Positions 22,119-32,359 of a stretch of 64,000 nucleotides of DNA are shown one piece after another. Made by a program: the position numbers and the translations under genes. Location: assembly GCA_032207245.1 (NCBI GenBank), contig CM063510.1, positions 46,550,692 to 46,614,691 of the forward strand, in the 5' to 3' direction. This DNA comes from Pardosa pseudoannulata (lineage: Eukaryota; Arthropoda; Arachnida; Araneae; Lycosidae). The notes beneath the pieces were generated by a model that saw only the letters and a list, made by a program, of their open reading frames with translations, did not search any database and had not been told where the DNA came from. The number at the start of each line of letters is the position of its first letter. Position 1 is the first letter of the stretch.

Positions 22119-24250
22119 TTTTTAGTTTAATCAGAGGACACTTCATTTTTGGTACCAGAGTAAGAAAAGTCAAATCTTTGTCTTGAAATATATGTTGGTA
22201 GCTGTAAGCAAATTTAAATTGATATAAAGTGAAACCTCAATCTGTTCCCAGGTTATTCATTTTTCCTCATTGCTTTCCGCATCTGATGACTTAGATTTAT
22301 TTTGGTTTATTATTTAGCTTGCTTTACGAGAACAACGAAATTTCGTTTAAGGGGAAACATACCCCTAAAGGAAACTGAGACGATTTAGACTGGTTCGAAC
22401 CTCGAACACACAATCCTCCGATTATGAGCTCGAAGTCTTTGTCGACTATACTGTTGTAACGCTAAATAAACGAATAAATAAACATATAAATATATAAAAA
22501 TAAAAATAAAATAAATAAAGATAAATATAATAAAATTAAAATTAAATAAATAAAAAATAAATAAAAATAAAAAACAAAACAAAAAATAAATAAAGATAAA
22601 TATAATAAAATTAAAATTAAAAAAATAAATAAATAAAAATAGAAATAAATAAAGATAAAAATAAAAAATATCAAACTGAACTAAAATACTTTTTAAAAAA
22701 TAGTATGTTTCATTTAGTTATATTCCAATGTGTATGTGTAGAAATATTCATACATAAATAATTCATTAAAATGTTTTTATGTATTCAGGAAATTTTAAAA
22801 CGACAGAAATCATTCAAATATACTAATATTTTCCTTTACAAATACCAAGCAAATAAGCTCTTGTAGTGAGGAAGAACTCTTTTTATTAAAAAGGACTTTT
22901 TTTCATCAAAAAATTGTTTTTTTGTTCCACTTCCTTGCTCATCAAAACATGAGACACGTATTAATAAATATTCAGCTCTTGAATAACACAGACGAAGACA
23001 AAAAAAAATTTTTTTGAGCTCCTCCGATTCCGTCAAAGTCATCTATTCAACGGTATAGCGACTTTTTCTCCCATTTGACAAGTTTTTTTTTTTAAATTAA
23101 TCCCAAAACAGGCTTGCTTTACAGTTTTATTTTCTAAAAAATCTCTATCGAACGCTACACGTCTAACCTTGGAAATAAAATCCACTTTTGCCTGTTTTTG
23201 GCAAGACTCCAGGCTGTTGCCTCAACAGTAGAGAAAAGCTACTGAAAACAAAAAAAATTGTATGAAGTGTTTAAAACAAAAGCCCTACTTATTAGAGACT
23301 TTTAAGGTCAAACCAACAGTTTTTCGACGTCGGGAAACAAAAAGTGGAACTACCACTCTCCCTTTCCAGGAAAAGAATCGTTTCACTCGTATTTTTTTGT
23401 GCGGATATTTCGGAGCCCGTCACGTGACTGGAGCAATTGGATTAGTGTTTCTGTATGTTTTGTATTCTTGCGTCTAGTTACCTAGTTTGCCCCATGTTTT
23501 TTCCTTTTATTGTTTTGCCATGCAACCGAGCTTCTTTCATTTTTATTAAGGCCATCCGGCACGAAACTTCCTCGACAGTTACTGATAACTGCCAAAGGAG
23601 TTCTGTTACCTTAATGGAACAAGTTGCAGAGCGTGATAGACACCGATGCTATAAATATTTTCTCCGCTTGATTAGAATTTTTTCTCGCCGATTAATGAGA
23701 CTCGCGCATGCTCTGTTGATCGACTCAATCACTTGTGTCATAAATAATGATATTTGACTGCGATCAAAGAGGATTAACGAAGTTCAGTTAACAGAAAAAT
23801 ATGATGCAGACAACACACGACTACCTTGTATTTAACTATGCACATTTTATTATTTGTATGACGCGTCATCAGCATTATCATTTGCACATTAAAGGTTCAA
23901 AGTTACTTTCGTTTCTCAAGATAAACGAGAACAGCTGAGTGCTACCATTGGATACCAACAGCGTTAAATACGAGAAAGTGAAAGTAAAACTCGCATCCTA
24001 TAAAAAATCCTCATTAGCATTCTGCTGTATTGATGTAAAACTCAGGTACTTCCGGGTAGCGTTAATATCCATTATATTGAAATCTTTCTTTATATAGCTC
24101 GCATGTATGCAATCAAAAAGCGAAGGAGAGAACTAGATATTACAACTTATAAAATTTCAGTATTGTACGGCTAATCGATTTCGAATTAAGGAAGATACGT
24201 ATAAAACGTGCATATAGATGCGAGGCTGAAACTAGCCAAAACAGATTCAA
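22119..24250. other. Non-coding stretch with A-rich low complexity
   Basis: 22467-22670 is a low-complexity (AAATA)n-like run that creates spurious frames. 23260-23760 has open frames of 70-100 codons with slightly higher GC but no recognisable domain or splice structure. Confidence 0.45.
22467..22670. repeat. A-rich low-complexity (AAATA)n-like region
   Basis: Almost only A and T with ATAAATAAA-type repetition. Confidence 0.95.
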
Positions 24251-24261
24251 GGACAGTGAAA

Positions 24262-24506
24262 ATGAATTTTACCTTTGCACGACGGCTCGATCCAGCAAAG
24301 ATCCGTCGTGTTCCTTAATGGCGACTGGGGCATAAAAACTAGGTTCTGAGCCGCAATGTCCTCTAAGTTTTCAAACGGTACCTCTGCTGGTTACAGATTT
24401 AGCCTAGGGGTCCTCTATTTGGTCCCTGATTCTAAATTACGAGGACCCATCCGTGAAGTTGAGGCAGTCCTACACGAGAGGGATGAGTTACAACAACAAC
24501 AACAAC
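24262..24506 (+). repeat. SINE family 2 copy
   Basis: Body CGTGTTCCTTAATGGCGACT, CAATGTCCTCTAAGTTTTCA, ACGGTACCTCTGCTGG, TAAATTACGAGGACCCA, then (CAA)n tail at 24491-24506. Confidence 0.8.
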
Positions 24507-24509
24507 CAC

Positions 24510-25360
24510 TACATTAATCAATCATGTAGAATAATAATTATTTCCAAACACCAAATAAATGAATTAAATTCATCTATAAAGAAGGAGAAATACACCCAAG
24601 TGTATGTGTGTGTGTTTATGCATGTAGAGGTTTGACACACTATAGCAGTATTTTGGGCAACTATTTTATGCCTTGTCACGATGAAACGCAATGAAGAGGC
24701 AGATGAATATGGAACACAAGTTTATCAACACTAGAGCATTTGCCACTTTCTATCGACATTTAAATATATGTGTATGTATACACGGTAAAGGATAAGGTTG
24801 ATGTTAAAACAGTTACAAACTAAATTTCCACAAGACAAGCTAAGCCCTGGGAGTAAAGTTCCGAGGGATTAGTTCAGAGAGACTTTCTAATCCTTTATAA
24901 ATAAGAGAGACAAAGAATGCAACAGAAAATATAAAATATTATAAATGTACTGGCGATTGTAATGAGAACCTGGTACAAAAAATGAGGAGTCATTTTATGT
25001 GAAGTGTTCAGTTCGCCTGAGTTCGTTCAGTATACTGTTAGTCATAAGTTCGGTGACAGTATCTGAGTACGATTGTTCGTTGGAAATGAAATGAACTTTA
25101 CGTGAAATGACTATGCCGATCCCAGGTTACATCGGAGATGACATTACATATAAAGTGAATCAAAAAAGTAGAGTATGTAGAGATAGTAAGGTTACAGTAT
25201 TTCATCGTTTAATAATTTTACATTACATTATGCTTTTGAACTAAAATAAAATTCCGAAAAAAAATACAATTTCAAAAATAAATCAAACAACTTGTTTTAA
25301 TTTTAGTAGCACATAAACATAAATTGTAATTTTAAAGAACATGATGCTATCACTTTCGAT
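24510..25360. other. Non-coding stretch, nothing recognised
   Basis: No supported gene or repeat boundary. Confidence 0.45.
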
Positions 25361-25361
25361 A

Positions 25362-26450
25362 ACCAAAAAAAAAAAAAACTTGGACATTTATTTAGGGTAA
25401 CAATAAATAACTTTTAAATTTTAAATAGAAGTATTTAATATTTCGTGTGATATCCTTTGGCTGCTATAACAGCTTCTAATCCTTTGTTCACCGAAAAGAC
25501 CAACTTTCAAGGGAAGTATGTTGGTACACTGTCCCTTATATTCTGAAGAGCACTTTTTAGTTCATTTTTATTTTTTATTTTCTTCTCTCCCAATTTTTTT
25601 CCATAAATGCCCATAAATGTTCTATACGGTTCAAATCCGGACTTTGTGGAGGATGGGGCAGTATTTTTTGCACATTATATAATAACCTTTCCTTTACAAT
25701 CTGAGCGTTATGCTTGGGATCATTGTCTTGGACAAAAGAGAAGTTTCTATTTAAATTCAATTTTACAGCTGTGCCTGGTAAATTTTGTTTTAGAATATTT
25801 AAATATACCATTTTGTCCATGGTACCGTCAATAAACATTAAATTTCCAACACCGCTAGCTGCCATTGCACCCCATACCATAACGTTATCACCGACATGTG
25901 TAACAGTTACTTTTATATTTTCTGATTTAAGTGCTGTACCTTCCTTTCTCCACCAGTAAAAATAACTTAAGAAGTAAAAATATCTTAATCAGTAAAAATA
26001 ACTTAAGTAAGAAGACTTCCAAAAATCTTGGGACTTTGCAATGTAGTTTTTAGCATACTCAAAACGTTTATTCACATTTCGGACAGAGAAGTATGGTTTC
26101 TTTTGAGGAGCATAGGCCCTATATTCCGTAGAATGTAAAAAGATTTCTTACCATTTTTGGATGCACATTGAAAACAGATGTATCCTTTAACTGTCTTGCT
26201 ATCTTTACTACAAAAATTGTAGGATTTTCTTTAACAAATCTCAGTATACGCCTCTCTACTGAGGCGAAGAAATCTTTTTTGGACTGACCACTTCCATTTG
26301 ATCTGTGGAAAATTTCATAGCTTTTATAGTTATTAATTACGTAATGCACTGTTGCATGAGGCGTTTTCCCAATTTCTGCAATATAGCTTTTACTTTTCTT
26401 TTATTTCCATAGTCTCTCAATTAAGTTTTTTATATCTTTCCTCACAACTC
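25362..26450 (-). pseudogene. Tc1-family transposase pseudogene (family 2)
   Basis: Minus-strand relic of a DDE transposase. The N-terminal HTH region is at 26349-26119 (NNYKSYEIFHRSNGSGQSKK, RRILRFVKENPTIFVVKIAR, VHPKMVRNLFTFYG). A frameshift near 26125 leads into AYAPQKKPYFSVRNVNKRFE then YAKNYIAKSQDFWK. The stretch that should contain the first catalytic Asp (F-S-D-E-S) is missing and replaced by a short tandem duplication at 25958-26008. The frame resumes WWRKEGTALKSENIKVTVTH, MVWGAMAASGVGNLMFIDGT, FVQDNDPKHNA (second Asp) and PPQSPDLNRIEHLW (third acidic residue). Translation decays after about 25575. Terminal repeats were not identified with certainty. Confidence 0.88.
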
Positions 26451-26811
26451 TTCTCCAGCTCGACGGACCATATAATTATGTATGAGATTATCTTAATTTT
26501 AAAATCAAATTAAGTAGCAAGTACTGGTTACGTTACAACGAAAAAACGAAAACATAGATCAACCATGGGAAATAAAATAAAAAATAACTACTTACCGTTG
26601 TCCTGGGTTGAAGTAACCACCGAGATGAATTTTGTGCTAAAATTTTGAATTAAAAGAAGTAAATCCCAAGAAAAAATGACTTTAAAGATTTCCATAACAG
26701 CAATGAATTTATTCTACTAGCATCGACTTACAACGACATCTCAGAATTTCAAAATACAAACATAGTATACAGTGCCATCTAGTGGCCAGCTTATTACGGA
26801 ACTCAAGACCG

Positions 26812-26814
<3 letters not shown>

Positions 26815-26889
<75 letters not shown>
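26815..26889. repeat. (TA)n microsatellite
   Basis: About 75 bp of AT repeat immediately left of a Tc1 insertion. Confidence 0.98.
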
Positions 26890-26892
<3 letters not shown>

Positions 26893-26913
26893 GCATATAT
26901 ACTTATACATACA

Positions 26914-28132
26914 CACTGTCTAGCAATAAGTATTTGGACACCTATCCAAATGACGATACCTGCGGTCCTGGGGTACGTCAAGGCCTCCGCCGGTATAAAT
27001 CGTGTAGGAAACAGCATCGGCATTAGTCGCATGCAAGATGCCGCGCAGTTCGGAGCTCTCTGATTTCGAGAAAGGTATAATTATCGGGTATCACAAATGT
27101 GGCCGATCCTTAAGAAACATATCTAACGATCTGAAGTACCCAAAATTGACCGTGGCCTATGTTATTAAGAAGTGAAATATGAACGATAATTGTCGGAATG
27201 TGCCCCGAGTCGGCAGACCAAAGAAACTGGGAGATAGAGACCGACGAGTGTTGTCCACAGAAACTCGGAAGAACCTCACCCAACCGATGGCCCTCACACG
27301 CGAGGAGTTTCAACAGGCATCCGGAAGTATTGTTTCAAAGAATACTATCCGTAAGGAAGCACATCTGCTTGGTTTTTATGGTCGTGCTGTTGGCCATAAA
27401 CCTTTGGTCACAAAGTCCAACAGCGCTGTTCAGCTAATGTGGTGCTAAGCACATCGAAATTGGGCTGTAAATCAGTGGAAACGGGTTCTTTGGAGCGACG
27501 AAACAAGGTTCACCCTTTACTGTTCGGATGGCAGGGTCTGGATCTGGCGTCTGCCTGGAGAACGTCTTGTGCCAGAATGCATTGTTCCAACAGTCAAGTT
27601 CGGCGGAGGTGGATTTATGGTCTGGGAGTATTTCTTCTGGTATGAACTGTGACCCTTGGTCCCCATTCATGGTAAGCTCAACGCCAATGCCTACTGCACT
27701 ATTTTGGATGACAATGTGCCTCCTACGTTGTGGCAGTTTTACAGGTTGGACCCTTGTTACTTTCAGGACGACAATGCCGGGTGTCATGTTTCGAGGTTAA
27801 CCAAGGCTTGGTATGGTACCAATGGAGTTCATCGAATGGACTAGCCTGCCTAGAGTCCTGACTTGAACCCTATCGAGAATCTCTTAGACGAGTTGGATCG
27901 CCTCATTAAGGGGTGCACTACCTGTCCAAAATCGATGAAGGAACTTGTATGTCTACTCCAATCCAAGTGGAAGACAATCCCATTAGCTGTAATACAAACA
28001 CCTGTGGAAAGTATGCCCCCAAGGGTTCACGCTGTAGTTGCCTCTCGTGCAGGCTCTACCAACTATTGATTTTGAATAAAATTAGCTTTTCTTTTCTTTC
28101 ACAGGTGTCCAAATACTTATTGGTAGGCAGTG
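26914..28132 (+). mobile_element. Tc1-like transposon (family 3), full-length copy
   Basis: 1,219 bp. Both ends read CACTGYCT, then a few variable bases, then AATAAGTATTTGGACACCT in inverted orientation. The TA target base pair is kept on the right (28133-28134). Related copies lie at 41579-42157 and 61716-62937. Confidence 0.93.
27038..28069 (+). pseudogene. Tc1-family transposase pseudogene, one frame with five stops
   Basis: 344 codons from MPRSSELSDFEKGIIIGYHK to RAGSTNY and the natural stop, the expected length for a Tc1 transposase. The frame never shifts but is closed by premature stops at 27173, 27446, 27650, 27842 and 27851; comparison with the copy at 61.7 kb suggests several replace Trp or Gln codons. 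The HTH region, GRPKKLGDRDRR linker, first Asp in LWSDETRF, second Asp in [11 protein letters not shown] and the acidic third position in SPDLNPIENL are all present, so the catalytic residues outlived the reading frame. Confidence 0.92.
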
Positions 28133-28154
28133 TATATACATATACATATATATG

Positions 28155-28229
<75 letters not shown>

Positions 28230-28240
28230 ATGTGTGTAAT
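28133..28240. repeat. (TA)(CA)n(TA)n(TG)n compound microsatellite
   Basis: CA array 28158-28191, then TA, then TG up to about 28235. It is palindromic overall, directly abutting the Tc1 right end. Confidence 0.97.
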
Positions 28241-28418
28241 ATATGAAACATGGTACACCTAAGATATCTATCTAAAATTCTCCTTTTACCCCTTCTAATT
28301 TTAATGCCTAATTTCCCAGCGGTAAAATGTTAAATTTAAAAGAGTGTTCACCTATTTAAATTCTTTTTACCCGTCTCCTAAAACTAACACTAGAATAAAT
28401 TGCACTTTTCAGTTTCCA

Positions 28419-28458
28419 GGCCACATTATTCAGCTGTCCCAAGCTGAATAATGTGGCC
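28419..28458. repeat. Perfect hairpin, 16-bp arms, 8-nt loop
   Basis: GGCCACATTATTCAGC (28419-28434) and GCTGAATAATGTGGCC (28443-28458) around TGTCCCAA. Weaker pairing (ACTTTTC, TTTCC) continues outside the arms. Confidence 0.95.
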
Positions 28459-28705
28459 AGCAGGAAATTAAGTAATCGAAAAGTTTTTTTTCTTGTGTCA
28501 TTCCATGCTCGGCTCTAGCCAAAAGACATGTCATTTACTTGGTCTTAAATAAAGTTCCACCACGGAATCGCTGTTTTCTTCAATTGAGCCTCAACTGCAA
28601 ATTAATTACGCTTCTCATTGCTCAGTAACCGGGCAATTAAAAATAATAGGGGATAAACTTTCTAATTTTCTTTTGTGAAAGGCCGATTAAACTCCCTGTG
28701 TTACT

Positions 28706-28723
28706 ACACACACGCACACACAC

Positions 28724-28759
<36 letters not shown>

Positions 28760-28762
28760 AAT
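28706..28762. repeat. (CA)n(TA)n(TG)n compound microsatellite
   Basis: Short version of the 28133-28240 array in the same order. Confidence 0.96.
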
Positions 28763-29177
28763 ATATCAAAATTATTACATCTAAAATATCTATCTATATT
28801 TCTCTATTTTCCCCTTTTCATTTTTAATACCTAATTTACCAGCAATAAAGTTTAAGGAAAAAAAGGAGTGATTAGCGACTTAAAAAAAAAAGAATCGATT
28901 ATCGAGTTTCTAATAACACTTCCCTAAAATACTTTCTAAAATAAATTTTTTAATTCAACAATCTTATGGTCTATTTACGGGCCAGATGGTTACACAAAAT
29001 TGCAAATTGATCACTAAGGGTTCGATTGTGACATGCGGATACCACGAAATGACTCATGGAGAAAAGAGTTGTTCTTGTTTCTAACGCCACTTGAATGAAC
29101 CAAGCACATGGGACAGAGACCACAAGAGTTAAGGTGAACGTGTGCGCCTTTTTTGACGAGCACCGTTAGGAAAATTA
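28763..29177. other. Non-coding; begins with a diverged duplicate of 28241-28410
   Basis: TAATATAT, TCTATCTA, TTTTCCCC, TTTTAAT(G/A)CCTAATTT, CCAGC and TCCTAAAA/CCCTAAAA occur in the same order as in 28241-28410. The rest holds nothing recognised. Confidence 0.5.
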
Positions 29178-29395
29178 CGTCTTAGCTCAGTTGGATCCTT
29201 TTAATTTAGTAGCAGGGACCAAGCAGAAGACCCCAACCTCCAGGCTTGGCCTGCTACTCAAAGAGGTATCGTTTGAGAACTTGGAGGACATTGTGACCAC
29301 GAACACATTTTACGTGCCCCAGTCATCATTAACAGATGTTAAGTCGGCTTGAACTCCAAACCTGCAGCCCTAAAGTTACATGCCTCCAGTTGCCC
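29178..29395 (-). repeat. SINE family 2 copy
   Basis: Minus strand: GTTCTCAAACGATACCTCTT, GGCCAAGCCTGGAGG, GGTCTTCTGCTTGGTCCCTG. The tRNA-like head side is at 29350-29395. Confidence 0.75.
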
Positions 29396-29698
29396 AGTTT
29401 GCCTCCGGACAAAATAGCAAAAAATACAAATTTTATTTAAGGGCGAACGGAAGCGATAAAGCATTGAGATTCTTTTCTTCATAACGATATCGAGTTATAA
29501 TTGAAGAAAATAATTTAGATGTATTTAAGTTAAATTTTTAATGAATTACTGATACCTATGGAGCAGAAAGAGAGCACGTGAGAAGAAGGGAAGCACAGAT
29601 TCTTAATTCTTCGGGATTACAACTCTTAAAGGCGAAGCCAACTGGCTTTTTTTCTCACCCCATAATGATTAAACGCATGTTCACATCTGTGAATTAAA

Positions 29699-30264
29699 TA
29701 TTTCATCTTGAAAATTGTTTAAATTACCGTTTAGCAATGTGTAATCTTTTCCGCTTGAGAGTATGGCTTCTTTCCAGGAACTCTTCTACTGTGATAATCG
29801 GTGCTTCTTTAAACATTTCAGTAAAAGTAGAAAATTGATTTACCTTTTGTAACTACTGATATATTAGGCATTACTTCTTTAAACAACTAAAATATTTCAT
29901 CTGGAGATTTGTTTAAATTATCGTTTAGCAATGTTTAATTTTTCCGTTTGTGTGTATGGCTCCTTTCCAAGAACTTTTCTACTAGGATAATCGGTGTTTC
30001 TTTAAACACTTCAAAACAGTAAGAGTAAAAACTCAATTTACCTGTTATTTCTCCCGATATATTAAACAGTAATTCTTTAAGCGCTTAAAATATTTCATAC
30101 GGAGATTTGTTTAAATTACTGTTTAGCAACTTGTATCCTTTGCCACTTGTAGGGATATCTTCTCTACAGGAACTAAGATATCGAGTAATTCTTTAAATAT
30201 TTCATAACAGCACAAGTAATAACACAGTTTTTCTGTTGTATCACCCAATATATTAGACAGTATT
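29699..30264. repeat. Tandem repeat, about 196-bp unit, three copies
   Basis: Units start at 29699, 29894 and 30092 with ATTTCAT…GTTTAAATTACCGTTTAGCA and end near ATATTA…CAGTAATTCTTTAAGC. Third copy incomplete. Confidence 0.9.
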
Positions 30265-30753
30265 TTAACACGTTGACTGCTAGATGCATTTTCGATGGTT
30301 TGCCCAAGACGCCAATGTGAACTTTTCATTATGCGATGCATATTATGCTGAAATATTATTATGCCATGTTGCATATGTACACAAGCGTTAAAAACGCTAA
30401 GAAAGGCGTTATTTCTGTCCATCCTGTAAAGAGAAGCCAGCCCTTTGTGTGGAAGATTGTTTTAAGAAGTTCTACAAACAATAAAATATTATTTTATTTC
30501 TTGAATTTGAACTAATTTTTATAATTATATTTTTTGTTCATTTTTTAATAAATTTTCTGTTTTTGCAAGCCAGCACTGATTTTTATGCTCTTTTTTCAAA
30601 AACCATCTATCGGTATTAGCATTGATATGCTACGATTTTATTCGTAGCTGCACAAAAACGACAAGTAAACACAGTACGAGGTAACACGTAGTTGGCGTCC
30701 TAGAAAAGAACGCAATCTACGAGTTATCTCGTAGTTAGAAGTCAACGTGTTAA
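30265..30753 (+). mobile_element. piggyBac-type short element 1
   Basis: TTAA (30265-30268) + CACGTTGACTGCTA … TAGAAGTCAACGTG + TTAA (30750-30753): 481 bp with 10-bp perfect, 14-bp imperfect terminal repeats and the TTAA target duplication typical of piggyBac. Two subterminal palindromes lie near the right end: GTACGAGGTAACACGTAG (30674-30691) and CTACGAGTTATCTCGTAG (30717-30734). Confidence 0.88.
30376..30473 (+). pseudogene. piggyBac transposase C-terminal cysteine-rich domain remnant
   Basis: On the plus strand, after one stop, the frame reads ERRYFCPSCKEKPALCVEDC then FKKFYKQ and a natural-looking stop. R-Y-F-C-P-x-C-x-x-x-P-x-L-C-x-x-x-C-F is the second half of the zinc-binding cysteine-rich domain that ends piggyBac-family transposases and binds the palindromic repeats next to the terminal repeats. 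The first half (C-x-x-C) is only weakly visible around 30376. The catalytic DDD core is absent. Confidence 0.75.
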
Positions 30754-30759
30754 AGTGTA

Positions 30760-31980
30760 TATTAAAAACTGCACAGAAATGAGTTTTCAACAACTTGTTT
30801 TCCGAATTCATAACACTCATCGCGTCATAAGAGCTCCTTTTTTCTGCTCCCCTTTGCTAAGGTGCTCTACTCTAGCGTGGAGAGTTAAACAATTAATATG
30901 TCCTCTAAACCGTTTTATTTTATTTCACTATAGCTAAAGTATCAAATTTTAAGTAAAATTTAAATAAAATATTTCTTTTACTATTTTTTTTCTAAAATGT
31001 AAAAAATATGTGTAGCTTAGGATAATCGTAACAAGTTGTGCAGATACAAAAAATTCACTAAACCTCTAAAAATGGGAAGATTAGTGAAGCCTTCTACAAA
31101 TATTGCGATTTCATTTTAATATGGAGTGGGAATCTTTGCAAAGTTAATAAACAAGTCACTGGTGAGTCACTTGAGCTCTAATTGAGCTCGAAAAAGGAGA
31201 GCGGAGGTCACCGTACAGACTAAAGAACTTTATTAGAAACACAATGTTGAAGTTATGATGAAGACAGATGAAAACGATGAATATTTACAAATGAAAGGAT
31301 GATCGTTACAAGAATTAGCTTCCTAATCGGTTGGAAAAGGGAGGGGGGAGGACACTCTCAGTCTCTCGCCTCGACGCTCTCAGGGAGAGTCGATCGGTCA
31401 AAAATTCTCCCTGGGACATGAACTCTGGTCTTTTTATATCGTCGTCTGACAGCAAATTTCCATCTCAGCTGATCGGACATCTGGTTGATGACGTGGGGAG
31501 GAAACCGCTTGTAGAAATCTAGCCGGACAAGTGCAAGACCGGTTCCAAAGGAAGTTTGCAGTAATCGGGAGCAATCTCGCAGATCATTAATCGATGTCTC
31601 TGGACAAACCTTTGGAGAACAAGGTAGGAAAGTATTACTGCCTCCCTTACAATGTAGAGGATTTCTGTCGTGTGAGACTCTTTCTTCGGACTGCCATTGA
31701 AACTAACACTGGAAACACTTTGCCAGTATCCTAATGAATTTCTCAGACAGAATGATTGAGATGGTGCTCGGTGTTAACAATTCTCTATTCAGCATCATAT
31801 TCTGATCGAAACAACGTCCTTTCACTACGTAAAGATGAGCTCAGTTCAAGTGCTCACAAAAAGCACGTTTGCTATTTCTTCGTTATGCCGGTTTTTCTCA
31901 CGGACGTAGATAAGTCTGTATTTGGAAATTTAATGTAATGAGAATTCGTTACACTGGATACGCTGCAATAACACAGGAAA
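30760..31980. other. Non-coding stretch, possible LTR-like segment
   Basis: 31170-31660 is GC-richer and, read on the minus strand, ends with TCTAATAAAGTTCTTTAGTC (polyadenylation-signal-like). No target duplication or second LTR was found, so this is not called as an LTR. Confidence 0.3.
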
Positions 31981-31984
31981 ACAT

Positions 31985-32357
31985 TGTATAGACTAAGAGT
32001 GACTCAGTAAGAGGTAACTCAGTCAGCAAAGACAGCAATTTCATTACTGAAAGGTTGCGGATTTTCAGATTTGGAGCCGGCCTAAGATTCGCCGGGTTCG
32101 CTAAGGGTGACTGAGGTATATAAAATGTGTTCATGGTCACAATGTCCTTCCAGTTCTCGAACGATACATCTTAGGGGTTATCTGCTTGGTCCGTGCTTCT
32201 AAATGACAAGGATCCACTTTGAGCAAAGTCGTTCTTTCACCTTAGAGGTGCTCATCATAAATAAATAAAAGGTACACCCCTTGCACGCATTCGAGTAACA
32301 TACGGCTCACTTCTTTGGCTTTACCAAGGAGTATAAGTACTAACAACAACAGTCTAG
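31985..32357 (+). repeat. SINE family 2, near full-length copy
   Basis: Head GTAACTCAGTCAGCAAAGAC (box-A-like). Body TTCGCTAAGGGTGACTGAGG, TGTTCATGGTCACAATGTCC, AGTTCTCGAACGATACATCT and TGCTTCTAAATGACAAGGAT. Then GGTGCTCATCA and an ACAACAACAG tail. A 32-bp insertion lies near 32258-32290. Confidence 0.85.
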
Positions 32358-32359
32358 GA

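Noticed and set aside
23262..23757. Frames of 71 and 100 codons
   Set aside because: No domain, no splice support, hydrophobic text typical of AT-rich DNA.
31170..31660. Possible solo LTR on the minus strand (AATAAA near one end, TGTAAGG near the other)
   Set aside because: No target duplication, no second LTR, no internal coding region.
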